NCBI GenBank assembly: GCA_022798895.1
Contig: JAAWNJ010000134.1
Location: forward strand, 1 to 35,402
DNA: 35,402 nucleotides
DNA from: Clostridia bacterium
Lineage (GTDB): Bacteria > Bacillota > Clostridia > TANB77 > CAG-508
Direction: 5' to 3'
Below are positions 14,778-22,088 of this stretch, one piece after another; position 1 is the stretch's first letter, and each line of letters opens with the position of its first letter. The position numbers and the translations under genes were made by a program. Below the pieces are notes generated by a model. That model was not told the origin of the DNA and did no database searches. It worked only from the letters and a program-made list of their open reading frames with translations.

Positions 14778-15795
14778 TAGTTTAACTCAAACACAAGAGA
14801 AGAAACAAGTTAGTTTTAGCAATTTTTTAACAAATCCAGCAACAAGGCAAAGAATATGGGATATCGTAGGGAAAGATAGTCAAAAATTTATGACATCTAT
14901 CTTGTCAGCGGTAACAAATAACCCAACATTGCAAGAATGTGACCAGATGTCAGTTTTGAATTGTGCATTTCTAGGACAAGCACTTAATTTAGTACCATCA
15001 CCACAGCTTGGACAATACTATATGGTACCATTCAAAAACAAAAAGAAAAATTGCACAGAAGCACAATTCCAGTTAGGTTACAAGGGATATATACAATTAG
15101 CAATTAGAAGCGGATATTATAAGAAAATTACAGTTCTTTCCATAAAGGAAGGGGAATTAATAAGGTATGACCCATTAGCTGAAGAAATAGAAGTAAATCT
15201 TATCGAAGATGACGAAGTAAGAGAAGAAACTGAAACAGTTGGATATTATGCAATGTTTGAATATCAAAATGGTTTTAGAAAGACATTGTATTGGACTAAA
15301 AAGAAGATGCTAGCCCATGCAGACAGGTATTCACAAGCATTTAACAAAGAGGTATATCAGAAAATATTAACAGGAAATATTCCACAAGAGGATATGTGGA
15401 AATACTCATCATTTTGGTATAAAGACTTCGACGGCATGGCATATAAAACAATGCTAAGACAGTTAATTTCTAAGTGGGGAATTATGAGTACTGAAATGCA
15501 AGAGGCTTACTCAAAAGACATGGCAGTGCTAGATGACCAAGGCAACCCATATTTTATCGAAAACGACCAAGAACAAAAACCAGAAAGTATTATTATAGAA
15601 GCAAAAAAATCAACAGTAGTGGAGCAAGAAGAACAACAAGATATAAAAGAATCAGAGCAAAAAGAAAACACTGGAGAATTACCAGAAACAATAAAAAGAA
15701 CTAGAAAAACTAAAACACAAAAAGAGACTGAACAAGAAACAGAAAACACAGAGAATCAAGAACAAAAAAGTATTGAAGATGAGTTTTTTGCTTAG
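14764..15795 (+). CDS. recT: RecT-family single-strand annealing protein
   Basis: A 343-aa protein matching RecT: QRIWDIVGKDSQKFMTSILS, then LGQALNLVPSPQLGQYYMVP and FQLGYKGYIQLAIRSGYYKK. It would form filaments on single-stranded DNA and promote annealing, partnered by the YqaJ-like exonuclease. The last 90 residues are a disordered Gln/Glu/Lys tail. It is intact, without any in-frame CGG, although its partner has three. ATG 14764 has AGAGGAAAACCAAG upstream. Confidence 0.93.
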   Translation: MQVNNSLTQTQEKKQVSFSNFLTNPATRQRIWDIVGKDSQKFMTSILSAVTNNPTLQECDQMSVLNCAFLGQALNLVPSPQLGQYYMVPFKNKKKNCTEAQFQLGYKGYIQLAIRSGYYKKITVLSIKEGELIRYDPLAEEIEVNLIEDDEVREETETVGYYAMFEYQNGFRKTLYWTKKKMLAHADRYSQAFNKEVYQKILTGNIPQEDMWKYSSFWYKDFDGMAYKTMLRQLISKWGIMSTEMQEAYSKDMAVLDDQGNPYFIENDQEQKPESIIIEAKKSTVVEQEEQQDIKESEQKENTGELPETIKRTRKTKTQKETEQETENTENQEQKSIEDEFFA

Positions 15796-15807
15796 GAAGG
15801 AGTAATA

Positions 15808-16101
15808 ATGTTTAAAGTTGTTATAGATGAAAAACAAGTTAAAGTTAAAGGCAAAAGAGATGAAATATTGGCGGAAATAGGTAGTTATTTATATGCACTA
15901 AGAGGTTTAGGTATTTCATATGAAGACATTGACCATGTATATGAATTTTCTAAGAATTGCTTAAAAGAAGACGAAAAAGCAGAAAGCAAAGTAAAAACAG
16001 TTTACGAAGATGAACATGTGAAAATACAAAAAGCTGAGATTAATCCAAGTAAAATCTCAAAAGAAGATTTTAAGAAAATATTAAATAAATTATTTGAATA
16101 A
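15808..16101 (+). CDS. Hypothetical phage protein (97 aa)
   Basis: ATG 15808 has AGGAAGGAG upstream. Sequence FKVVIDEKQVKVKGKRDEIL suggests a beta start followed by helices. The TAA stop is part of TAATGG. No family is recognised with confidence. Confidence 0.65.
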   Translation: MFKVVIDEKQVKVKGKRDEILAEIGSYLYALRGLGISYEDIDHVYEFSKNCLKEDEKAESKVKTVYEDEHVKIQKAEINPSKISKEDFKKILNKLFE

Positions 16102-16115
16102 TGGAGGAAAAACAA

Positions 16116-16370
16116 GTGAGAGAAAATGAAACGTTTAGCACAATAGAAAAAAGGTCAATTAAAGATTACATAAGCGAGAACACAGCGATTATAAACGATT
16201 TATTAATAACAATAAATCATATAGATGTTTTTGTACAAGGAGATAAGAATCACAAAGAAAACATTGAAAACCCAGAGCCAAGTTGTTTATTTGAAGAAAT
16301 AAGAGTTCAAAGCAATGATTTAAAAATAGCATTAGAAAAAGCACAAGAAATATTAGAAATTTTAAGATAA
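16116..16370 (+). CDS. Hypothetical helical phage protein (84 aa)
   Basis: The start is GTG 16116, with GGAGG eight bases upstream. The earlier in-frame ATG 16101 lies before this ribosome site and is less likely. The product is helical (SIKDYISENTAIINDLLITI; ENPEPSCLFEEIRVQSNDLK). Function unknown. Confidence 0.6.
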   Translation: MRENETFSTIEKRSIKDYISENTAIINDLLITINHIDVFVQGDKNHKENIENPEPSCLFEEIRVQSNDLKIALEKAQEILEILR

Positions 16371-16376
16371 AACATC

Positions 16377-16401
16377 AGGGCAAGACACAAAAACTTGCCC
16401 T
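16377..16401 (+). other. Stable hairpin between operon segments
   Basis: AGGGCAAG (16377-16384) pairs with CTTGCCCT (16394-16401) around a 9-base loop. It is followed by AAATTCAT rather than a T-run, so it is either a weak terminator or an RNA processing/stability element ahead of the replication genes. Confidence 0.5.
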
Positions 16402-16430
16402 AAATTCATAAAAACATGAGAGGAGAAAAA

Positions 16431-17240
16431 ATGGCGAGAAAAAGAATGATTGACCCAAATATTTGGCAAAGCGAAGATTTTGGCAAACTATCTCTTCTTG
16501 CAAAAATTGTATTCATAGGACTATTCTCTCTTGCAGATGATGAAGGAAGAGGAAGAGCCAACCCAGTATATTTAAAGTCTACTTTGTTCCCTTATGAGGA
16601 AAGTATGAGAAGTGCCGACATTACAAAGAGCTTATTTGAAATAAGCTCTAATATGTCCGTAATTTTCTACTCTTGTGACGGAAGTGATTATTATAGTCTT
16701 TATAATTGGGATACATGGCAAAAGATAGATAAACCTACAAATAGCAAAATACCTGCGTTTGAAGAGAACAATGAAGAAATTCGCCAACTATTCGTCGAGG
16801 GCTCTTCGAAAGCTAGTCGAAGAGTATCGCCTAATAGAATAGAAAAGAATAAGAATAGAATAAGAATAGAAATAGAAAAGAATAGAATAGAAGTAAAGGA
16901 GATATACAATTCAACTTGCACAAATTTGCCACAAGTTCAAAAATTGACTGATAAAAGAAATAAAGCTATTGATAACTTTTTGAAGGAATTTACGGAAGAA
17001 CAGTTTAAGCGAATATGTGAAATAGCTAATAACAGTGACTTCTTAACAGGAAATAATGAACGAAAATGGAAAGCAGATTTTGATTTTCTTATGAGAATTG
17101 ATAAGGCTACTAATGTACTAGAAGGTAAATATAGCAATTCTAGTGGTGGAATGAATGATTTTAAAGAATTAATGGAGGAGGCAAGGCAGGCAGATGAACA
17201 AACAGGAAACAACACAGATAATAACTCTTCTAGCTGGTAA
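16431..17240 (+). CDS. Phage replication initiator (DnaD-like replisome organiser)
   Basis: A 269-aa protein with the common N-terminal winged-helix domain of phage replication proteins: RKRMIDPNIWQSEDFGKLSL, GLFSLADDEGRGRANPVYLK, then YYSLYNWDTWQKIDKP. The C-terminal part (WKADFDFLMRIDKATNVLEG) matches the DnaD/DnaB-like end that recruits host replication factors. The Lys/Arg/Asn/Ile-rich linker between them is encoded by a repetitive purine-rich stretch that may be the origin. ATG 16431 has GAGAGGAG upstream. Confidence 0.82.
   Translation: MARKRMIDPNIWQSEDFGKLSLLAKIVFIGLFSLADDEGRGRANPVYLKSTLFPYEESMRSADITKSLFEISSNMSVIFYSCDGSDYYSLYNWDTWQKIDKPTNSKIPAFEENNEEIRQLFVEGSSKASRRVSPNRIEKNKNRIRIEIEKNRIEVKEIYNSTCTNLPQVQKLTDKRNKAIDNFLKEFTEEQFKRICEIANNSDFLTGNNERKWKADFDFLMRIDKATNVLEGKYSNSSGGMNDFKELMEEARQADEQTGNNTDNNSSSW
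16802..16895. other. Candidate phage replication origin inside the initiator gene
   Basis: CTCTTCGA (16802-16809) and TCGAAGAG (16817-16824) form an 8-bp inverted repeat. Just after it, 16834-16892 holds a dense run of AGAATA/AATAGAA repeats in purine-only DNA. Many phages (lambda O, Lactococcus phages) keep iterons and the origin within the initiator gene, so this is a plausible origin. The repeats also encode a low-complexity linker, which is the simpler alternative. Confidence 0.5.
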
Positions 17241-17763
17241 TTATGACAGCATAGCTAAAAAAGACAAAATTCAAAAGCAGTTGATGATAAACACATGGTA
17301 TGAATGTCTTAACGATTTAGACTATAAATTAGTGCTTCAAGCAGTTAAAAAAACGATAATTGAAAGTCCATATCCACCAACTATTCACGATGTACGTAAA
17401 AATGCTATAAACATGATAAAACCAACAATAGCAAGAACAGCAATAGAGGCATGGGAAGAAGCATATAGAATGATTTGTGGTGGCGGATATATGACACAAG
17501 AACAGTTTGAAGAATATAGTCCAGAAGTGCGAAGTTTTTTTGGTAATGTAAGACAAGTAAAAGAATTGTCACAATGTGATACTGATACAGTAAATACAGT
17601 AGTTAAGGGGCAATTTTTAAAGCAATATGAAATATTAGTAAGTAGAGAGGAAAAACAAAAACTGTTGCCACAACAGATGCAAAATTTCATTCAAGAAGTT
17701 GCAAACAATATGGACATGAAAAGAATAGCAAACCGAGAACAAACGGAGAATAAAAATGAGTAG
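17194..17763 (+). CDS. Replicative helicase loader/inhibitor, G39P-like
   Basis: A 189-aa helical protein resembling the SPP1 G39P family (ETTQIITLLAGNYDSIAKKD, MINTWYECLNDLDYKLVLQA, SPYPPTIHDVRKNAINMI, AWEEAYRMICGGGYM). Such proteins hold and deliver the replicative helicase to the initiator-bound origin. It overlaps the initiator gene by 47 bases, fitting a pair that works together. No helicase gene lies in the window; the phage may load the host DnaB/DnaC helicase. Confidence 0.7.
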   Translation: MNKQETTQIITLLAGNYDSIAKKDKIQKQLMINTWYECLNDLDYKLVLQAVKKTIIESPYPPTIHDVRKNAINMIKPTIARTAIEAWEEAYRMICGGGYMTQEQFEEYSPEVRSFFGNVRQVKELSQCDTDTVNTVVKGQFLKQYEILVSREEKQKLLPQQMQNFIQEVANNMDMKRIANREQTENKNE

Positions 17764-17955
17764 AGTAAAACTTGAAAATCAAAAACAGCTAACAGGCAAG
17801 TGTTGTACTTGTCTGGGCTGTAACAGATTAGAACTTGCCGATTTTGAACGGTGTAAACGAGTGTGACAACCATGCAAAACGGCAAGAAAGACGGCAACGA
17901 CTGGATATCAGAGATAATAAACAACTTAACACAAGGTAAACAGATGAAAATTTGA
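17756..17955 (+). CDS. Small Cys-rich protein (65 aa), two CGG +1 shifts
   Basis: ATG 17756 overlaps the loader gene. Codons 1-31 encode MSRVKLENQKQLTGKCCTCL and CNRLELADFE. A +1 shift at CGG 17849 gives GVNECDNHAK, and a second at CGG 17880 gives GKKDGNDWISEIINNLTQGK and the end QMKI. The joined protein has C-C-x-C-x-x-C plus a later Cys in the order of small phage zinc-binding proteins, with Gly at both junctions. Without the second shift an alternative end (RQERRQRLDI) is possible but reads two CGG codons as Arg. Confidence 0.6.
17849..17852 (+). other. CGG +1 recoding site 5 (Cys-rich protein)
   Basis: GAA CGG T: continues as GAA, skip C, GGT, restoring FEGVNEC. Confidence 0.7.
17880..17883 (+). 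other. CGG +1 recoding site 6 (Cys-rich protein)
   Basis: AAA CGG C: continues as AAA, skip C, GGC. It is only 31 bases after site 5 and is the only case with GGC. Confidence 0.55.
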
Positions 17956-17992
17956 AACAAACACGAACAAAACAAAATAGGAGGTTGAAACA

Positions 17993-18247
17993 ATGATAAT
18001 AGTAAGTCAAGATAAAACTGAAATAATTAATTTTGATAAATTAGCAGAAATAGTAGTGTGTGATACTGTAATAACTATAACAGATGGAATACAACAAGAA
18101 AGAGGACTAGAAATAGGTAAATACAAAACGGAACAAAGAGCAAAAGAGGTATTACAAGAAATAATAAAATATTATAAAGATACAAATTATGAATATGAAA
18201 ATTGTTGGTGTTTAAGAAATTTAGTTTATGAAATGCCAGCAGAATAG
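17993..18247 (+). CDS. Hypothetical phage protein (84 aa)
   Basis: ATG 17993 has AGGAGG nine bases upstream. It is alpha/beta with a regular pattern of the kind MIIVSQDKTEIINFDKLAEI and a late Cys pair (CWC). No named family is recognised, though short proteins with this opening are frequent in Bacillota prophages. Confidence 0.7.
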   Translation: MIIVSQDKTEIINFDKLAEIVVCDTVITITDGIQQERGLEIGKYKTEQRAKEVLQEIIKYYKDTNYEYENCWCLRNLVYEMPAE

Positions 18248-18256
18248 GAGGAACAA

Positions 18257-18725
18257 ATGAGAATTTTGAGTATAGACCCAGGAAATGTGGAAAGCGCATT
18301 TTGTTTGATAGATAGCGAGGACTATATACCACTAGAGTTTGGAAAAACGGCAAATGAAAATTTAAGAGTAGGAATGTATAACGTGCAATACGATAAAGCA
18401 ATTATTGAAATGGTGGCATCGTATGGTATGGCAGTTGGTGCCACAGTATTTGAGACTTGTGTAGCAATTGGACAGTTTAAGGAAATTGCAATGAGAAAAA
18501 ATATTCCAGTAGAGTTCATCTATCGCAAAGACGAAAAAATGAACTTATGTCATAGTATGAAAGCCAAGGATAGCAATATTAGACAAGCATTAATAGACCG
18601 CTTTGGACCAGTGGGAACTAAAAAGAACCCACGGTTGGTTTTATGGCTTCAAAAAAGACATCTGGGCAGCTTATGCTGTTGGTATTACATATCTTGATAT
18701 GCAGAAGGGGGTAACACAATGTTAG
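18257..18725 (+). CDS. RuvC-like (RNase H-fold) phage nuclease, probable Holliday-junction resolvase, one CGG +1 shift
   Basis: The N-terminus MRILSIDPGNVESAF carries the first catalytic Asp (D7) of RuvC-like nucleases, and AIIEMVAS and TVFETCVAIGQF hold the middle acidic residues. At CGG 18632 (codon 126) the zero frame stops after about 20 unrelated codons. In the +1 frame the protein continues GWFYGFKKDIWAAYAVGITY, supplying the last acidic residue (D134) in the family's typical D-x-W-A-A-x-A-V-G setting. The product is 155 aa. The final catalytic carboxylate thus depends on the recoding event. AGGAGG precedes ATG 18257. Confidence 0.82.
18632..18635 (+). other. CGG +1 recoding site 7 (RuvC-like nuclease)
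   Basis: CCA CGG T: continues as CCA, skip C, GGT, restoring NPGWFYGFKKDIWAAYAVG. Confidence 0.85.
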
Positions 18726-18802
18726 GTTTATTTATAGTGTTTGAACTAGGAGTGCTTGTAGGTGCAGGTATTATGTGCTTCTTTCAAGCAGGAAAGGAAT
18801 AG
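18719..18802 (+). CDS. 27-aa membrane peptide
   Basis: ATG 18719 (AAGGGGG upstream) overlaps the end of the recoded nuclease. It is a hydrophobic helix (LFIVFELGVLVGAGIMCFF) with a short polar tail. Such minimal membrane proteins (DUF3789-like) are common in Bacillota phages; the role is unknown. Confidence 0.6.
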   Translation: MLGLFIVFELGVLVGAGIMCFFQAGKE

Positions 18803-18805
18803 ATT

Positions 18806-19138
18806 ATGGCAGCGGAAGAAAAGAAAGCGATTGAATTTGTAAAGAATTTAATAAAAACAATTGAAGAAAATCAAATGTTGTTTGATGAAGCAATAATGCT
18901 TAAAGCAGGAGAAACAACTCATGATAATCTTCAAATACTTTTAAATATAATTCAAAAACAACAAGCGAAACTAGAAAAGAAAAATAAAATAATAGATTTA
19001 ATGACAGAATATATAGATATAAATTGTGATTGTATTAAAGGATTTGATAAATGTGAACAGATAGATGACCCACATTGTTTAAAATGTATCAAGCAATATT
19101 TTGAAAAACAAGTAGAAAGCGAGGACAAGCAATGCTAA
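18806..19138 (+). CDS. Hypothetical phage protein (110 aa) with coiled coil and Cys-rich end
   Basis: Residues 1-75 are helical (EFVKNLIKTIEENQMLFDEA; IIQKQQAKLEKKNKIIDLMT). The end has CDC, C and CLKC, possibly a zinc site. AAAGGAATAGATT precedes ATG 18806. It overlaps the next gene by 7 bases. Confidence 0.65.
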   Translation: MAAEEKKAIEFVKNLIKTIEENQMLFDEAIMLKAGETTHDNLQILLNIIQKQQAKLEKKNKIIDLMTEYIDINCDCIKGFDKCEQIDDPHCLKCIKQYFEKQVESEDKQC

Positions 19139-19347
19139 GCAAAGAAGACACAGAAAGAGTGATAGCAGAATATAGAAAAATTGAATGTAAAGCAAACAAC
19201 TATGATAGTTTAGTAAAAAAAATAAAAGATAAACTTAAAGAAGAAAAAGTAGAAGTATGTTATTTTAGTGATAAAGATGAAGAAACTGCAAAAAGACATG
19301 CTTACACAGTTGATGCTCTACAAGAACTATTAGATATGGAACAGTAA
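19132..19347 (+). CDS. Hypothetical phage protein (71 aa)
   Basis: ATG 19132 with GAGGA upstream. A Lys/Glu-rich helical protein (RVIAEYRKIECKANNYDSLV). It is the last gene before the late regulator. No family is recognised. Confidence 0.6.
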   Translation: MLSKEDTERVIAEYRKIECKANNYDSLVKKIKDKLKEEKVEVCYFSDKDEETAKRHAYTVDALQELLDMEQ

Positions 19348-19404
19348 ACAATTCAAAAGAAATCCTTACGAGAAAATAAAAACATTAATCAAAAATAAGG
19401 AGTG

Positions 19405-19809
19405 ATGAAATTGACAAAAGAAGTTTTAGAGCAGTATATCGATCTACAAAAGGAAATTGCTGATTTAGAAAAGAAAATTAAAAAATTAGAAAAGCAAGGT
19501 ATTATTGTAGCAGATGTAGTCCAGAATGGATATAAACGTCATGCTGTTGTGAAAGGTGTTGATTATGTTAGATTAGACAAAATAGATACGTTAATTGAGA
19601 TATACAAACAGAGAAAAGAAAAAGCTTTAAAACAAGAAGTAGAAATTGCAAATTTTATCACTTCCATATCTGATACTAAACTAAGACAAATATTTGAGTA
19701 CAGATATATAGATGGACTAGACTGGTATAAAATACAAATATTAATGGGATTTAAACATGAAGACACTGCAAGAAAACGACATGACAGATTCTTAGAAAAA
19801 AATAAATAA
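19405..19809 (+). CDS. ArpU/sigma-70 region 4-like late transcription regulator
   Basis: A 134-aa protein. The first 50 residues are coiled coil (QKEIADLEKKIKKLEKQG). The C-terminal part is a sigma region 4-type HTH: ISDTKLRQIFEYRYIDGLDW then KIQILMGFKHEDTARKRHDR. DUF1492/ArpU proteins of this type act as activators of phage late genes. ATG 19405 is very close to AAGGAG; TTG 19411 is better spaced (eight bases) and may be the true start. It lies immediately before a promoter with no normal -35 box, its most likely target. Confidence 0.8.
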   Translation: MKLTKEVLEQYIDLQKEIADLEKKIKKLEKQGIIVADVVQNGYKRHAVVKGVDYVRLDKIDTLIEIYKQRKEKALKQEVEIANFITSISDTKLRQIFEYRYIDGLDWYKIQILMGFKHEDTARKRHDRFLEKNK

Positions 19810-19817
19810 ATTTTCAA

Positions 19818-19852
19818 TTTGTCCGATTTGTCCGGTTTTTTCATGTTATAAT
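19818..19852 (+). promoter_or_regulatory. Late promoter with direct repeats in place of a -35 box
   Basis: TATAAT at 19847-19852 is perfect, but the -35 position has no TTGACA. Instead TTTGTCCG occurs twice, at 19818-19825 and 19827-19834, nine bases apart. This suits recognition by the region 4-like regulator encoded just upstream. Transcription would begin near 19859 and read into the packaging and virion genes. Confidence 0.7.
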
Positions 19853-19880
19853 GATAAAAACGAAGTAATTGTATAATATA

Positions 19881-19916
19881 AAAAAGCTTGTGAGGGATAC
19901 CTTACAGGCTTTTTCG
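19881..19916 (+). terminator. Strong leader terminator directly after the late promoter
   Basis: AAAAAGCTTGTGAGG (19881-19895) pairs over 15 bp with CCTTACAGGCTTTTT (19900-19914) around a GATA tetraloop, ending in a T-run. It lies only about 22 bases after the predicted start, so most late transcripts should stop after about 56 nt unless antitermination occurs. The hairpin could itself be the RNA signal for antitermination. Confidence 0.8.
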
Positions 19917-19934
19917 TGTTCAAAGGAAAAGTAA

Positions 19935-20069
19935 ATGAAAGAGAAAATTAATTTTAGTAAATGTATCAGAACTGATTGTAAAAGATGTAATCAGTTTAAA
20001 ATTTGTTTCAAGGAGAAAAAGAAGAATGAAAAGAAAATGGACAAAACAAAGTGCAACAAATTATGTTGA
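19935..20069 (+). CDS. 44-aa Cys-rich basic protein
   Basis: ATG 19935 with AAAGGAAAAG upstream. Six cysteines (SKC, TDCKRC, KIC, TKC, KLC) in a Lys-rich chain suggest a zinc-binding, nucleic-acid-contacting mini-protein. It is the first ORF of the late transcript. Confidence 0.6.
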   Translation: MKEKINFSKCIRTDCKRCNQFKICFKEKKKNEKKMDKTKCNKLC

Positions 20070-20169
20070 AAAGATAGACAAGACAAAAGGACTAAGAGGA
20101 TTAACATATTGGTCAGCTATGGATTATTTAAAACATCACAGAACTATGCATTCAATTATTGGAGTGTAG
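20026..20169 (+). CDS. 47-aa basic protein, unknown
   Basis: ATG 20026 with AAGGAG eleven bases upstream; it overlaps the previous ORF in another frame. Sequence KGLRGLTYWSAMDYLKHHRT is conserved-looking but not recognised. Confidence 0.5.
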   Translation: MKRKWTKQSATNYVEKIDKTKGLRGLTYWSAMDYLKHHRTMHSIIGV

Positions 20170-20170
20170 T

Positions 20171-20326
20171 ATGGCAGATATAAAAATTATGGAAAAAATA
20201 AATAATTTAGTAGACAAAATGGACTATAAAAAGGCTTATATAGAAATAGAAACAGTTAACGATAAATTTATAATTGAAAAGAGTAAAACAAGACAAATAG
20301 GCTTTAGAACAGAAGAAATAAAGTAG
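20171..20326 (+). CDS. 51-aa protein, unknown
   Basis: ATG 20171 directly follows the previous stop and runs to TAG 20324. Composition: MADIKIMEKINNLVDKMDYK, then a short beta part and a basic end. It continues the tightly packed late operon. Translation probably depends on coupling because no separate strong ribosome site is seen. Confidence 0.5.
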   Translation: MADIKIMEKINNLVDKMDYKKAYIEIETVNDKFIIEKSKTRQIGFRTEEIK

Positions 20327-20336
20327 GTGGGAGTTG

Positions 20337-20765
20337 ATGGCAAATGAGCAAAACTTAATACCATGGGAGCAACGTTCAAAAGAGGAACATAGAGAATATT
20401 CAAGACAAGGTGGGATACGTTCTGGAGAAGTTCGTAGACAACGCAAAGCTATGAAAGAACAAATGAATTTACTTTTATCACTTCCTTTTAACTTAAAAGA
20501 TCGTAGCGGGAGAGAAGTCAAGAAAATGCTAGCTGAACTTGGAATTGATGAAGATGAGATTGATAACCAAATGGCAATGATAATATCTCTGTGGAAAACA
20601 GCTTGCACAGCGAATGGAAAAAATCAAGTAGCAGCATTCCAAGAAATACGAAAAGTAGTTCAAGATGAGAATACAGCTACAGACGACGAGAAAGTTCAGA
20701 TTATTAATGACTTGCCAACAGACGACTTTCTAGAAGATGAGGAGGTCGACAATGAAACAAGTTAA
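20337..20765 (+). CDS. terS: Terminase small subunit
   Basis: A 142-aa protein directly before the large terminase. The N-terminus has the KGG-like motif RQGGIRSGEVRRQRKAMKEQ seen in many Bacillota phage small terminases, followed by a helical oligomerisation part (MLAELGIDEDEIDNQMAMII) and an acidic tail. It would bind the packaging start site and regulate TerL. ATG 20337 (GGTGGGAG upstream) is preferred to TTG 20334. The end overlaps terL by 14 bases. Confidence 0.75.
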   Translation: MANEQNLIPWEQRSKEEHREYSRQGGIRSGEVRRQRKAMKEQMNLLLSLPFNLKDRSGREVKKMLAELGIDEDEIDNQMAMIISLWKTACTANGKNQVAAFQEIRKVVQDENTATDDEKVQIINDLPTDDFLEDEEVDNETS

Positions 20766-22088
20766 GCTAAGTGACTTATTAATACCCAAATATTATTCTA
20801 GCTTTAATGATACTAGATATACGCATAAAATATTTACAAGTGGTCGTGCTGGAACAAAGTCGTCACGAGGAGCAATTAAAGCAATATATAAAATCATAAG
20901 TGATGATAATTGCAGTGTTATTATTCTTAGAAAAACACACAACAAATTAAGAAAGACAGTGTTTAAAGAATGTCTAAGAGCAATAACTAGATTAGGATTA
21001 GACAAGAATGACTTTAAAATAACAGTTAGCCCAATGGAAATACGATATAAGAAAAATGGCAATACAATATACTTTACAGGTAACGACAGCTTAGATGATA
21101 CAAAGCGGAATAATTGATGAAAATAAGCCAATCAAGTTAGTCATACTAGATGAATTGACAGAGTTCTTTGATAAAGGAGAGGGCGAAGATGAACTACAAA
21201 ATATAGAAGCTACATTCATCAGAGGAAATGATGATGAGTTCTGTATGGAATATTATTTCAATCCACCCAAAAATCCAAAATCAAAAATAATGGTTTGGGT
21301 TGAAAAGATGTGTCAAAGAAAAGATTGTATTAGAATACATACAGATTACAGAGATGTACCTCAAAATTGGCTAGGAAAGAAACTAATTGAGTCAGCTGAG
21401 GAATTAAAAAGATTGGACATTAAAATGTACAACTGGTTGTGGTTACGGACTTTGTACTGGTATTGATGAATTAATTTATTATATGTTCAATGAAGCAACA
21501 ATGGTACAAGAAGTTACAAAAAAACAGCTACAAGGAATAAAATTCTTAGTGGCTGGTGGCGATTATGGACAAATGAATGCAACTACCTTTGAAGTGTTTG
21601 GAATAGATTTTGTAGATAAATGTCTACGAGGATTTGACGAATATTACTACTCTGGACGTGACGAGGGAAAACAAAAAAGTCCAAGTGAATATGCTCAAGA
21701 ATTTAAGAAATTGAAGGACAGAGTTGAAAAAGAAACAGGCAAGAAATTGCTTGTTTTATTTTTAGACCCAAGCGCTAAAGGATTAGCTGAAGAAATCAAA
21801 CAAGTATGTCCAGACGTGAATATTCCAAATGCAGAAAATGACGTTGCACTAGGAATAAGTAGAGTACAAAAGCTAATGTCATATATGAGACATTATTTAA
21901 GCCCAAAACAAAAACATCTTATTAGTGAACGTTATCAATATGAATACGACAAAGACAAGCTAGATAAGGGAATAGAAGAACCAATTAAGCTAAATGACCA
22001 TTGCTCGGATGCAGAAAGATACTTGGTTATGGGCGTATGGAAATACATAAGACAATTATTACCACACCTGATAGGAGAGAAAGATTAA
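20752..22088 (+). CDS. terL: Terminase large subunit (packaging ATPase-nuclease), two CGG +1 shifts
   Basis: The joined product is 444 aa (118, 113 and 213 codons), normal for the family, with +1 shifts at CGG 21106 and 21446. Segment 1 has Walker A SGRAGTKSS (from residue 30). Segment 2 supplies Walker B KLVILDE (D133, E134). Segment 3 supplies GLCTG and the RNase H-like nuclease acidic residues GGDYG (D270), FLDPSAKG and NDHCSDAERYL. Without both shifts the motor would lack Walker B and the nuclease, so it could not package DNA. ATG 20752 has GAGGAGG nearby upstream. The stop TAA shares a base with the portal start. Confidence 0.9.
21106..21109 (+). other. CGG +1 recoding site 8 (TerL)
   Basis: AAG CGG A: continues as AAG, skip C, GGA, restoring DDTKGIIDENKPIKLVILDE. 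Confidence 0.88.
21446..21449 (+). other. CGG +1 recoding site 9 (TerL)
   Basis: TTA CGG A: continues as TTA, skip C, GGA, restoring WLGLCTGIDELIYYMF. Confidence 0.88.

Noticed and set aside
16834..16892. Purine repeats as a CRISPR array or tandem insertion
   Set aside because: Units are 6-7 bases with no spacer structure, and the reading frame is open through them.
19818..19835. TCCG repeats as anticodon of a CGGA-reading tRNA
   Set aside because: TCCG occurs twice, but no cloverleaf can be drawn around it. The repeats fit a promoter element better.
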